Shown here: in pieces, positions 36,501 through 44,839 of the stretch
Numbering within the stretch: position 1 is the first letter of the stretch
How the letters are laid out: each line of letters starts with the position of its first letter
Source of the DNA: Oligosphaera ethanolica
GTDB taxonomy: Bacteria > Verrucomicrobiota > Lentisphaeria > Oligosphaerales > Oligosphaeraceae
Assembly (NCBI RefSeq): GCF_030814695.1
Contig: NZ_JAUSVL010000001.1
Coordinates: 5,492,227 to 5,556,226 of the forward strand
Direction of reading: 5' to 3'
DNA length: 64,000 nucleotides
Notes under the pieces: generated by a model
What the model was told of the DNA's origin: nothing
Database searches by the model: none
The model's input: only the letters and a program-made list of their open reading frames with translations
Made by a program: the position numbers and the translations under genes

Positions 36501-37796
36501 CAAGCTGGGAAATGGCTCCGCCGCCATGGCGGACAGATCAAGCACATAATCCATCGTCGTGGCCAGGGCCGTGTTGCTCTTGGTGATGTAGTTGTTGCCG
36601 CTGATGCGCATCGCCAGCGGCCGGCCATTAGCCGTAAAAGATAGCAGCCCCGGCCAGTATGCCTTGTACCCCATAATAGCTGTCAGCCAATTATCGCCAG
36701 TGCTGTCCTCAAGTCTGATCGTGCCTAAAAGCTCCGGCTGGTACAACTCGGCCCGCGCACCCAGCGAGTACACCTGCGACCCCAGTTTGCCGTATTCCTC
36801 CACCGCATCGTAGCCCAACCACATGAAGCCTCTTTCCACGCCAGCAGCCGGACTCAGCCCCCAATTCGTCCCCCAGGAATTCACAATCAACAGCGCACCC
36901 TGCCGCTCTTCCCCGGCGCGATTCCGATAGCTCTTGGTGTCGTCATAGCCCACGATGTTCACCGCGTGCGAGGGCGCCCGGCCACCCTCGTCACTCGGCC
37001 AGGCATACACGCCATTGTTCACATCGCCGATCTGTTCACCACCAACCTCAACGTGGGAGCTGGCATCAGGATAACTGTCAAAGTTCACCGTCAGCGGGCT
37101 GTTCCAGATCGCCACGGCGATATTGCCATCGGCCAAGAATTGCTTCAGGGCCTGCAAGCCGCCGGTCGAATTGATGTTGTTGAGGATCACGCCCGGCTGG
37201 CCCTTGTAACGCAAGGCCTGCTTCATCTGCGCCACCGACGGCAGCTGACGGTAGAACTTGTCCTCGGAGGCCACGCTGGCATTATCGCTATAGGGCATTT
37301 CCGCCCACGTCAGAGCGCCACTGGCGCTGATGGCCTCAATGGCCCGCAGGGGCGACGCACCCTCGGGCTCCGACGTCTCACCCGTGCCTTTTACACCATG
37401 GGGCGCCGACAACACCCCCCAGGCCGGGCTGAACACCCGCTCCGGCGTCGTCGCCGGATTCGGCCGACCGCCCCAGCCCTTGGCCTTGGCTTCATAGTAG
37501 GTCTTGAGGTAGTAATACACCGCAAAAGATCCGCAAATACCCAGCTGGCCCTGGCTGTTCACCGTCGGCAAATGCGCCAGATTCATGACCTTGTCTGGCA
37601 ATTCGGCGCGAGTGCCCCCCGCTGGCGGCGTCCATTCCAAAAACCCCGACAGCACCTGCGCCTTCTCCGCCTCTGACAAGTCCAATACGCCCGTCGGCCG
37701 CTCCTGCGCCAGCAGTGCCGGCGCTGCCAAGACACAAGCCAACAACAGGCAAGGGACGCACATTGCTATTCGCCAAAAACGGTTCGCTCGCCACAT
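30525..37796 (-). CDS. Giant secreted papain-family (C1) protein with FG-GAP, FN3, RCC1 and cohesin-like domains
   Basis: The 2423-residue protein starts at ATG 37796 behind GGAGGAG and has a signal peptide ending LLA. A papain-like domain spans about 40-330 with catalytic C88 (QGQLGICGSFA), H277 (SHAVNIVGYDD) and N306 (VNSWGTNWG). Seven or so FG-GAP/VCBS calcium blades follow (about 505-880; DADGDGFPD, DMDNDGDLD, DVNGDGLVD), then an FN3 (about 915-1015), InlB-like B-repeats (HWEGPV), and two RCC1 sets (about 1150-1490 and 1650-2050; LYAWGANANGQVG). A cohesin-like beta-sandwich lies at 2131-2279, and a GWNMLSVP-type tail ends the protein. It probably works outside the cell, as a protease-bearing adhesin or scaffold. 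The dockerin-bearing gene follows 70 bp downstream. Confidence 0.82.
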   Translation of the reverse strand: MWRANRFWRIAMCVPCLLLACVLAAPALLAQERPTGVLDLSEAEKAQVLSGFLEWTPPAGGTRAELPDKVMNLAHLPTVNSQGQLGICGSFAVYYYLKTYYEAKAKGWGGRPNPATTPERVFSPAWGVLSAPHGVKGTGETSEPEGASPLRAIEAISASGALTWAEMPYSDNASVASEDKFYRQLPSVAQMKQALRYKGQPGVILNNINSTGGLQALKQFLADGNIAVAIWNSPLTVNFDSYPDASSHVEVGGEQIGDVNNGVYAWPSDEGGRAPSHAVNIVGYDDTKSYRNRAGEERQGALLIVNSWGTNWGLSPAAGVERGFMWLGYDAVEEYGKLGSQVYSLGARAELYQPELLGTIRLEDSTGDNWLTAIMGYKAYWPGLLSFTANGRPLAMRISGNNYITKSNTALATTMDYVLDLSAMAAEPFPSLGLQAGMATADAVGKVVGLAVERYRVEAGGVIAEEMAVPEVDFTVQRFSASYPSFKATIAMLQRREDSGLEALHPQSGSAAWGDADGDGFPDLALSVIQKNAEGSLELLHRLYRNNGRGQMASYEPLPIPATDPTVLRAGLAAVAWADMDNDGDLDLVVGNAAGCYVLSNDGHGNFLLKQTLDYPIVPGAMALADIDCDGQVDIVFANSDGAGVLRQNADGSFTHFPISARRVSNFGYGIYAPALACGDVNGDGLVDVVASGAASASALPALIWYENLGGMSFAPRQLPLSRSNHFAVDMADVDADGCDDILYSGDSGSGMRLGVLRGQTDGLPVPVAMPSGLTGIWGGRALWADLDNDGRPEALVTGVSNNGLSSSGGMTSFSYGELDRFPVQDYYDNHLWVLRWDHDQASFSEAAMGLPGTVGFAGPALLTAADVDADGDIDLWTAGVLTTLSNVFYAQGPGDDVAGAYFYENRARGFFSVQRLNAAPTAPTGLTAAVLGSGEVRFSWTAASDAETPGDGLRYILQLGTSSGAGDLCSGVLPVRGQGLLKQPGVVMTQLPAQTLFWRVRAVDATGRLSAWSTETTLVSQGQGVLPTPGEPLAEQGLPKVVISVTGLDSQGSTAGGYAYGSGYTSASGGIFVSEATYGSTVLLLATPRAGWRFSHWEGPVMSPLARKTTMLASGDMTVTARFIPDDSVLRTAATHSALRDRAGQVWAWGDEEASAAKVGDIWRRGADGMAALAAASNAYCLELTTSATYYGERYGYANSSDDDGKNFMRDSMMAVRDLTGASWWPWPAYPEKSIGFWAGGDGYVASHLGTYTQEWNSLSFGGTASALYPYTTWTVSQYDPNVVNRGVVQVAVGELTALILGQQGELYAIGDNLSGQIGDGTTTTYTDIALVPGTLRFKAIALGEDRALGTAFALGLDFHGRLWAWGSNASGQLGTGSYDQQSSQPQLVAGIASPVRAMAAGASHALAVTEDGLLYAWGANANGQVGAGDADGDGVLDDLVVRAPRQLPGFTNVTSIAAAKNHSLALTADDELYGWGDNGVGQLDGVPGDDRWTPQLIVNAPKRSNGAVALTMAVRAASDAPGAVSDYPGMGTVSPPAGEYQARLGATLAIAAIDGERYAFDHWEGPVAAPTARETTVLMAEATNVTAVFVSSVTDLTLTMAVTPAGAGTTAPAPGVHTRTAGQTTAVAAVPAFQYSFAEWESVSDLGDHAGDAAFDLLMNNDTQLTAHFAARPFTTTAKLAVDGGSTNLNADGTVSWTVREQYFNGKFYEYRYVTYRDTLGGIGVRAVDVVGDYLALGNDGRLYTWGRNSKGQYGIGTVSNENRTPNQCVTVLGPDGREAFTDAVAIYSFGATRFARRANGRLYYWGETPVSGVTQSRPIEVPGLREDSAIINIALATSNEWIDDGSWFGTTVTHSTYLLLYADGTVDAWGQRLFTGSGEDHDRAQPVPGLAGITAIQGGSNVALALRNDGKVLVWGRSDPYYSYQGELGLGEDIREQVVPTPIPGLAAIERIFVMSSCCYAVDASGQLWAWGNNGGTMAALGLTEPADAPPGAVFSPLAHPTAPKDIVRMSGFSSNVTAITAAGVVWNWGRNANTFEPWPVENTAAGIVDLTPPAHCRLTLVVDDRVEPLLSLAAGIKVFMAGDILQIMASSTAESRFGGWYLNGALHSGSAYLEYEITGDVVVEARYDITPPVLMLPGTTVAAGTTVSLPLLLTQAITAFEGLDLLVTFPDELQFHGVDGQDAQISEDGVLSYWAAPAFAEAAGRAAVRVTARERTAVFSVSDVPLLNLRFQLPLTAQGSYEIVVSGIRGGAGLSRNLGLAVDVAATTASVLTIDTEAQVFASGWMCFTPFGEGPATIGALLDTLTMAGATVSISEPGWYWDATAGIWRATRELLPNRPLWLYVESSGAAVLDLAPLPYGSTLRRGWNMLSVPTATPVPAGALALCRLGRYAYVQESSGELLPGRTYWLLWGGEPTSFP
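30960..31406 (-). other. Cohesin-like domain coding segment
   Basis: Residues 2131-2279 of the giant protein read VAAGTTVSLPLLLTQ, then FEGLDLLVTFPDELQFHGVD and a late ...VPLLNLRFQLP. This is the strand order of type I cohesins (G-x-x-V-x-V-P-V, F-x-F-x-L-x-Y-D-P, L-x-F-x-V). The assignment is by pattern only. Confidence 0.5.
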
Positions 37797-37951
37797 GGAA
37801 ACTCCTCCTGCGTCAGCTAGCCCAATCGTCGCGACTCGCGTCAATCACTCATTCAACAGGCAATACCTAGCACCAACACGTAACATGAATAGCATACTCA
37901 TTTGCCAGTGACTCAGCAAGTAGAGTCCCAACCCAGAACGAACTAAATAAA

Positions 37952-38373
37952 ATCGCGGCTTCGCGTGAGGCAACAATAGCGCCTTAAAGCCGGCGGCATA
38001 AATCGCTGGGCAGCGGCAAGACAGGCCGCCAAAATCTGCGCTAATCTGCGGAATCTGTGGATAGAAAAATTTTCTTCGCGGCTTCGCGTGAGGGAAAAAG
38101 ACTCCCCTTTGCGACTTAGAATCGGCGGCGTGGATTGCCGCGCAGCGGCAAGACAGGCCGCCATAATCTGCGGCAATCTGCGGAATCTGTGGATAGAAAA
38201 ATTTTCTTCGCGTCTTCGCGCCTTCGCGTGAGGGAAAAAGACTCCCCTTTGCGACTTAGAATCGGCGGCGTGGATTGCCGCGCCAGCGGCAAGACAGGCC
38301 GCCATAATCTGCGCTAATCTGCGGAATCTGTGGATAAAAAAGCCTTCCTCGCGCCTTCGCGGCTTCGCGTGAG
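37952..38373. repeat. Family D repeat cluster (three cores)
   Basis: Cores at 37992-38030, 38124-38162 and 38264-38303 alternate with AATCTGCGGAATCTGTGGAT tracts and TTCGCGCCTTCGCG tracts. The last two units are nearly identical over about 135 bp. They occupy the 720-bp divergent gap between the giant peptidase gene and the TPR gene; the minus-strand open frame here is repeat-derived. Confidence 0.9.
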
Positions 38374-38516
38374 AAAAATTGGCCGCGTTGGCCGACGCGA
38401 TGGACCCACACCCGATTATTTTTTTAGTTGGGAAAATTGTCTTTTCGCGACAACGCGTCCACATTCCTGTTAATCGTTTTCCGTTCACGGCCACTATCGT
38501 TCTGGAGGAGAGGCAC

Positions 38517-41493
38517 ATGACGCGACGGACGACGCACTGCGCGCTGCGGGCCGCCTGGCTGTCCCACTTGGCCGTTCTGCCGCTGGTTGCGCTGGCCTGG
38601 GCCGAACCAACCGGCCAAGGCGCCGGTGCCGTGCCCCCCCCCCGTCCAAGCATCGCTCCAAGTTCCCGTCACCGGCAGCGCTCACGCCCTAGCCGAGCTT
38701 GAGCAGCTGCTCCAGGACCGGCACTTCGCCCAAGCCCTGCCGGTGCTCGAATCGTGGCGAGACGCCCCGCCCGACGGCCTCAGCGAACGCCAGCGTCTTC
38801 TTTTGCTCGGTCGCTGCCTACTGGGGCTGGAACGCCACGCCGAAGCCCTTGCGGCATTGCGCGCCATGGAGGCCATGGCCCCAGAAACCACCGATGATGC
38901 CGCCATGGCTGCCGGCAATCTCCTTGGCGATGCCCTGGCCGCATTGGGTCGCCTGGACGAGGCCGCCGAACAGTGGCTCAAAGCGGCGGACATGGCACCC
39001 GCAGCCAGCATGGCGGCGCTAGCTCAGAAAAAGGCCAGCCACTATTCACGCAATCGGGTGGAGATGGACGGCGCCACCGATGCCCTCCAGCACGCCCATG
39101 CGAAAGCAGCCGCCGCGCAGGCCGCCGCGGGAAACCCGGCCGAGGTCATCGCCGCAAACCGGCGACGGCTTAATCTGGCCGTCGATTTTCCCGGCATGCG
39201 TGAAACCGCAGTGCACACCGCCGATCTGCTGCTGGCCGAGAAGCAGCCGCGCGAGGCGTTCGCACTTTTTCTCCGCGCTCTCGACAGCGGTCTCGACCGC
39301 TGCTTTTCCACCACCGCCCGCCTGGCGGAAAACCAGCGCCAGCTCAATCTGGTCGCCAAGCCGCCTGCAGCGGACGTCACCAAGCGCGCGTTGGCCGGCA
39401 TCAACCAATGCCTCGTTTCGCTCGTTCCCGCCGACGCCCGCCCGCCCGAAAAGCTCGAGACGCTGAGCGCCGCCTGGAACCAAGCCCTGGCCGCCACCTA
39501 CCGCCCGGACATCGGCACGGCGGCACCTTTCATCGCATTAAGCGAGTCCGGTCTGCCCACTTCCTGGCGTCTATTATGTCATTGGCAGACGGCCAGCGCC
39601 TTTCTCCGTGAAGGAAATTATCGCGAAGCAAAAGGGCTCATCCGTGCGTTGCCGCCAGTCAACACAATTCCTCTTGCCGAGTATTTTTCCTACATTGATG
39701 GTCTGGCTTGCATGGGTGAAGGAAATTTTCGCGAAGCCGCCTCGCGCCTGCAAAATTGCCATCCCTCCGCCTGCCCAGTCTTGGCCTCAACAGTGCTGCT
39801 GGCCCTGGCCGAAAGCCTGGAGGCCTCCCTTGAGCTGATCCAGGCAGGAGAGGCTTTTCGCAAACTCACCAATACCCCCGTTCTCTGGCACCGGAAAGAA
39901 GCCGAATATGCCCTAAAGAGATTGGCGGTATTGAGGGACATGGAACGTGCCCCACAGGAACAAAGGCCGATTGTTCCGCTGCATGATGACCGATCCACCC
40001 GAGGAAACTGGCCCCTTGGCTACGGCATGGATTTCCACCTCCTCGCCGCCCATAATTTTCGCACGGATTATTGCGGCGGGCTCGGCGACAAACTGAAATA
40101 CCGTTTCAGAACTGGAAGTCCTTCGGAAAAAGGCAGGCTGTGGGTGACCAGCAAGTCAGTGAACGATGCCGCCGCGCTGTGGAATCCGCAGCGCCGGACG
40201 CGAATGGCCGCCAACCGCGACGACTATGGCGAGCAACACCCACTGGGGACGGGCCCCGACCTGCTACTCACCTGCCGCATCCCAGAAGGCGTTCATCTCC
40301 TCTCACTGTATTTCGTCAATGACTACCACTACTACGAACAAAACAGAGCTTACACCGTCACTGTCGCCGATGCCGAGCAGCGGCTTCTTTGCGTAACGCA
40401 TGTCCGCAACTTTGGCGGTGGATTGTATAAGCGCTTCGCAGTCAGCGGGCCCGCCAGTCTTCAATTTCGGATATGGCGAAACATGAGCATCAATGTGCTT
40501 CTATCGGGAGTGTTTCTGGATACCCCGTCCCTGCCTGATCCGCCTGCTTGTTTATCTGCTGCCGGACAGAACGAGACTTTGGCGACTCGCTACGCATCTC
40601 TGAGACTTGCCCTCGCATCCGCCACGCCAACGGACTTTCCAGCGTTGCTTGCGGAAAGCGACGCGTTGCTGGACTCTCTTTCCGCAACAACAGCGGTCGT
40701 GTCGCCAGAAAGCACAGCGCGGCACTGGATGAAATCCCAGCTCCTGCGTTTGACCGGAATGCCTGTTCATGGGGTCAAGGCCCTGGAGGCTGCCCTGGCC
40801 AACTATGCCAATCCCGAGGATGTTTACCGGCTTGTCATGGACTCTTTCGCAGATAGGGCCGCCAGTCAGCCATCACTGGCCTGGCACCAGCCCGGCAACC
40901 ATGAACTCGACATCCTTTGGCGTCGTTATTTTGCTCTCCTTGACCAGCAAGCCAAACCGCCATCCGCCGCGGAACTGCTCGCGTTGTCCCAAGCTGACGA
41001 CTGGCGGGTGACATCCACGGCCATGCGCGAAGCAGCCCAAAGATTGGCGAAGCTCAAACAACTGCCGCCCGCCGTCCATCTGGCCACCAGGCTTTGTATG
41101 GCAATGAAAATCATGAGCGAAGCAAAGTCCGAAGATGCCATCGCTGAACTCGACTCACTGGAGGATGATGCCCGCCAAGCCGGTGACGAAGCCGTGGCCA
41201 GTCGTGCCAGAAACTGTCTTCTTGCTCTTTCGGGACGAATAGATTTCGCGCCTGACCAGCTTATCCGGCTTCATGAGAGGCTTGTGGCCGCCGGAGCCTC
41301 AGAGGCCGATTGCGGCGTGGCGGCTTTGCGCACGGCGAAGGCATTTGAAAAAAAGAGAAAATTCAAGGAGGCAAAAGTCTGGCTCGACAAAGTGCCAGCT
41401 GCGGCCATATCCGCAAAAGGGCGAAATATCCTGCTTAAGCGTTGGCAAACAATGGAAGCGCAACTGAATCCACAGGAAGGGAGAAAGCCATGA
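38517..41493 (+). CDS. Secreted TPR-repeat protein with beta-sandwich domain, frameshifted at a C10 run
   Basis: A signal peptide starts at ATG 38517 behind GGAGGAG (hydrophobic WLSHLAVLPLVALAWA, cleavage near AWA). Its frame is broken at a run of ten C at 38634-38643; the long body is in the next frame (open from 38587). With nine C the reading would run AVPPPVQASLQVPVTGS and join them into about 990 residues. The body has TPR-like helical pairs (about 30-460: FAQALPVLESW, AEALAALRAME, LDEAAEQWLKAAD), a beta-sandwich, perhaps sugar-binding, at about 460-660 and more helical repeats to the end. It overlaps the next gene by ATGA. TPR cargo is unknown. The break may be a sequencing error, slippage-based switching or a real mutation. 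Confidence 0.75.
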
Positions 41494-43640
41494 GGACATT
41501 ATTGCTGCTGTTGCTTTTCATTCCGGTTTTATCGTGGGCGAAAATCGTTACATACACATACGCGACATTGTCAAATGTGGTCATTGCCGGCGCTTCTGAA
41601 CACACTCTTGTCATTCCGCCCGATTATCCCTCCTATACGCAGTCGTACACGTGCACCTATGACGAAGGTTCGTACACGCTGGATATTGAGGTGCCGGATG
41701 ACCCTCCGCCAGAAGATGAGGAGGTCGAGCAGGAAGATGGCGAAGGCGATGGCGAAGGCGAAGACGAAGAAGACGGGGGCGTCACTTTTGCGACAACTAT
41801 CGAATGGTCTCTATCTGGGAGCGGAGCCAGGTTCGCCGAGGGCTGCGACCCAACGTCATCCTCCGTAACAATTGAGTTTATTGTAGGCAACACAGAGGAT
41901 GTTGTGTTGAAAGTCGAGGTGACAGTGGAATGCACGGCGGGGAACGGGGTGGGCACGCACGACAGTAGTACGTTCAAAATCCACTCGCCTGTTTGGGATA
42001 CCTATCACTCAATCTCGATGTACGCCGAAAGCGCCACCATCGAAGCGCCGCGATGTGCTGCCGTTGGCGAAGATGTCACGTTCTCTGTCCAGCTTCCCAA
42101 TGACTCCGAATACGACCGGCGCCAAGGAGTCGACGTCAAGACTTACCTTGACGATCTCAAGGGGCCAAACAGCCCACGCTGGAATCGTCCCGAGGCTTTG
42201 CTTGGCGAAGGGGTTGTCGGCGACAGCGTGACCTGGACAGCATCAGATACGCCAACGACAGAGCCGGCTGAGATATCGGTTGTGATCGATGACAGTCCCT
42301 ATCCCAAACCACCCAATGAGCGCGGAACCACCGACGACGATCCCTATCCTCTTGACGCAATCCAGATCACCATCGTCGCTGTCGACAGTCTTGTGCCGGA
42401 CTTCGGCGAGGAAATTGACGACGGCGACGATGACCCCGACACCCGGACTTTCGTGCTCGCTGTCGCCGACACCGGCGTCGTGACCGTCAATGCCACCCCT
42501 AATCCAAGTGTCGCAGAAGCCGATCTGCCCGCCGGCTGGTCCTTGACTGGAGGCACTGGAACTGGTAAACTCTTAAGGACCATCAACCGCGCCGCGCCAG
42601 GTATTCATACCATCACCTGCGAATGCGGCACATCCAAAAAGACGACGGAGGTGATTGTTCTCTCTGTTACAAGCCTGGAGCCAGACATCGGCGAGGAAAT
42701 AGACGATGGCGACGACAACCCCGACACACGGACCTTCGTGGTTGCTGTCGCAGACACCGGCGTCGTGACCGTCAATGCCACCCCTGAGCCAGCTGTCGCC
42801 GAGGCCGACCTCCCCAATAGCTGGACCTTGACCGGAGGTACAGGAAACAGTAAACTGTCTCGAACCATCGACCTAACTATTCCCGCAGTCCATACCTTGA
42901 CTTGCACCTGCGGCGCATCCCAGAAGACGACAAGAGTGATTATCATTAAGGTTGCCTTCACAGAGGTAGAGAAAAAAGTCAAATGGGAGGAAGAAGGTTC
43001 ATATGACGCGAGTGGTCTATTAACTTCTGATAGTACTACGAATAATCTCACATGGACAATTACCGGTTTTCCCACTGCTGCTTTGGATACTAGCAGTGGA
43101 ACAGTAACTTTTTCAGATACTTATAAGTACGATTCAGAAAGTGAAGGCACTTATACCGTTACAGCAACACATAATGTTGTTCCATCATGTTCAGATAGTT
43201 TCACATTGAAAATTGTGGCTTATCTGAAGGTTACTGTCGTTCTTAAGCGAAAGAATATAAGCCTCAAAAACGGTGATGATAAGTATGGACACTGGTGGGC
43301 AGAACTTAATGGAACCGAAAGCTATGGATGGTGGCCTGACAGATATGTAAATATATTGGACACTCTAACATCCGTACCTGGCATATTAAACGGCCGATTC
43401 CCTGCACCGTTTGGCGGAACGACGACTATGGATCCACATCACGGGAATACAGCTGAAGAATGTATCCAAACATACATCATATCTCATGTGAGAACTATTG
43501 CGGAGGTTTTAGCCGATGTTCGTGATTTCGCAAATGGCTATTCTGGCACGTGGTCGTGGCCATTCGGGCAGAATTGTCATAGTTTTCAAAATTCAATGGT
43601 AAATGATGTTAACTTACTTAAGGAGGATGAGTTGCCATGA
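41490..43640 (+). CDS. Secreted Ig-like repeat protein with C-terminal toxin-like domain
   Basis: The 716-residue protein has a signal peptide (MRTLLLLLLFIPVLSWA), an acidic linker (PPPEDEEVEQEDGEGDGEGE), and Ig-like beta domains. Two tandem repeats of about 95 residues follow, each opening with GEEIDDGDD-type text and containing TRTFV-AVADTGVVTVNATP. An AT-rich Ig-like part comes next. The last 140 residues (577-716; 43218-43637) read YGHWWAELNGTESYGWWP, DPHHGNTAE, and SGTWSWPFGQNCHSFQ. The HWW, HHG and NCHSF motifs recur, as I recall, in C-terminal tips of bacterial polymorphic toxins and suggest a Cys-His enzyme. Start ATG 41490 overlaps the upstream stop, with GGAAGGGAG before it. Confidence 0.7.
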   Translation: MRTLLLLLLFIPVLSWAKIVTYTYATLSNVVIAGASEHTLVIPPDYPSYTQSYTCTYDEGSYTLDIEVPDDPPPEDEEVEQEDGEGDGEGEDEEDGGVTFATTIEWSLSGSGARFAEGCDPTSSSVTIEFIVGNTEDVVLKVEVTVECTAGNGVGTHDSSTFKIHSPVWDTYHSISMYAESATIEAPRCAAVGEDVTFSVQLPNDSEYDRRQGVDVKTYLDDLKGPNSPRWNRPEALLGEGVVGDSVTWTASDTPTTEPAEISVVIDDSPYPKPPNERGTTDDDPYPLDAIQITIVAVDSLVPDFGEEIDDGDDDPDTRTFVLAVADTGVVTVNATPNPSVAEADLPAGWSLTGGTGTGKLLRTINRAAPGIHTITCECGTSKKTTEVIVLSVTSLEPDIGEEIDDGDDNPDTRTFVVAVADTGVVTVNATPEPAVAEADLPNSWTLTGGTGNSKLSRTIDLTIPAVHTLTCTCGASQKTTRVIIIKVAFTEVEKKVKWEEEGSYDASGLLTSDSTTNNLTWTITGFPTAALDTSSGTVTFSDTYKYDSESEGTYTVTATHNVVPSCSDSFTLKIVAYLKVTVVLKRKNISLKNGDDKYGHWWAELNGTESYGWWPDRYVNILDTLTSVPGILNGRFPAPFGGTTTMDPHHGNTAEECIQTYIISHVRTIAEVLADVRDFANGYSGTWSWPFGQNCHSFQNSMVNDVNLLKEDELP

Positions 43641-44098
43641 GTAAAACGCTGAATACTAATCTAAAATTTATTGGTACATGTTGCGGATGGTTAATAATTG
43701 TATACGGAATTGGTAGAGGTGTAGAATCTATGAGTTTTGCGAACGAAATTGATGCAAAGCGTTCTGAGTTTGAAAAAATTACTTATCCATATGAAGCGAA
43801 CAAACAGCGATCGGAGCGTATAAAGTGTAATTCTTCCAAAGTAAAATTAGGTATGGGTCAAGAAGAAGTTGTCAAGTTGTTGGGACAACCTGATCTTATA
43901 TCTCCTGTCTACAACACGATAAAGAATGGAACTATAACGGGATCATTTTATTTTTATTTATTGCGACAAGACAAAAAATCTGGCAGCCGAAACGAGGTTA
44001 ACCAACAGTCTATAGCGGTTTGTTTTGATCTCGATGGAAAAGTGGAACGCGTAATAGGTGAAAATACTCCCTTTCATAAAGACATAGGAACGAAATAA
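43637..44098 (+). CDS. Small AT-rich membrane-anchored protein with SmpA/BamE-like motif; candidate immunity protein
   Basis: The 153-residue protein overlaps the toxin-like gene by ATGA and so is translationally coupled to it. It has one N-terminal membrane helix (FIGTCCGWLIIVYGIG) and then VKLGMGQEEVVKLLGQPD, the turn found in SmpA/OmlA/BamE-like folds, followed by a beta-rich end. Base use is much more AT-rich than the rest of the window (22 of 60 G or C in the line from 43681), like the tip encoded just upstream. Small, coupled, AT-rich genes after a toxin tip often encode immunity; this is inference, and no known immunity family was recognised. Confidence 0.65.
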   Translation: MSKTLNTNLKFIGTCCGWLIIVYGIGRGVESMSFANEIDAKRSEFEKITYPYEANKQRSERIKCNSSKVKLGMGQEEVVKLLGQPDLISPVYNTIKNGTITGSFYFYLLRQDKKSGSRNEVNQQSIAVCFDLDGKVERVIGENTPFHKDIGTK

Positions 44099-44185
44099 GG
44101 AGAGGTCATCTGAAAGGTAAGTGCTCGCCCAGCCCATATCCCCGCATGTGTTTCGCGTGATGTCATTAGCACCTGAACGCGAAAA

Positions 44186-44214
44186 GCCCCGTTCCGCGTG
44201 AGGCGGATCGGGGC
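44186..44214. terminator. Terminator-like hairpin between the toxin operon and the IS66 remnant
   Basis: GCCCCGTTCCGC pairs with GCGGATCGGGGC (one mismatch) over a GTGAG loop. It may stop transcription from either side; no T-run on the plus strand, though AAAA precedes it and would give T on the minus strand. Confidence 0.5.
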
Positions 44215-44240
44215 GGTGGCGCGATAGTGTGCGGGTAGTG

Positions 44241-44488
44241 TCAGTTGCGTGCGGGAGTCCAGTTGTGTGGCAGCAAGGAGTCAATGTCGTCATGCCGGGT
44301 GGTGCCGAGGCGAGTGAGGACGTCTTCGAGCCAGGCCTTGAAGTCGACCTGGTTGTCTTTGCAGGTGGCCACGAGGCTGGCGATGATGGCGGATTTTTCG
44401 CCGCCGCGTTCGTTGCCGACGAAGAGCCAGTTTTGCTTCAGAGTGCCCATGGGCGGATGGCGTTCTCGGCTGGATTGTTGTCAATGTT
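44241..44488 (-). pseudogene. IS66-family transposase, C-terminal remnant
   Basis: On the minus strand NIDNNPAENAIRPWAL runs into a stop, and the next frame continues GTLKQNWLFVGNERGGE, then SLVATCKDNQVDFKAWLEDVL and IDSLLPHNW. This is the C-terminal end of IS66 TnpC (NPAENAIRP then NWLF-G-GGE then LLPHNW). One base is missing near 44450, and everything upstream of NIDNN is gone. It is a decayed fragment. Confidence 0.88.
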
Positions 44489-44544
44489 ACCACTGCAAGC
44501 CGTGGGGCCACGGAACCTGCGCGCCTTCTTACCGGCGGCGATCG

Positions 44545-44640
44545 GATGGGGCAACGGGGATTGCCCCCCGCGCCCTTCCACTCCACCGGACATGCGGTTT
44601 TCCGCATCCGGCGGTTGAACAGCACCGGTTCTGTATGACC
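44545..44640 (-). ncRNA. Possible group II intron fragment
   Basis: On the minus strand GCTGTTCAACCGCCGGATGC leads into a GCCGGATGCGG/CCGCATGTCCGGT hairpin (44584-44612), then GTGGAGTGGAAGGG, a GGGGGCAATCCCC hairpin and CCCATCCGAT. This order resembles conserved RNA parts next to the intron-encoded protein gene in bacterial group II introns. No reverse transcriptase is left. Confidence 0.4.
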
Positions 44641-44839
44641 AGATAAACGCTCCAAGGCACAATGAGATCGTATTTGGTCAGGGCATGGTCGTTCAGCGCC
44701 TCGTGCGTTCCTGTTCAGGGGTGCAAGCCGAACGCTGCTGGCGCGGCCAGGGTGTAGCCGTGCCGGCAGCGTTTGGGATTTAGCGCACGGGCACCAGGGC
44801 GATGGCGTCGATCCAGAGCGCCCAGTATTGATCGCTCTC

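Noticed and set aside
35643..36644. 333-codon plus-strand open frame
   Set aside because: It is the complement of the FG-GAP region of the giant peptidase gene and has no protein-like features.
37943..38653. 236-codon open frame on the minus strand
   Set aside because: It runs through three family D repeats and its peptide repeats with them; no family or ribosome site.
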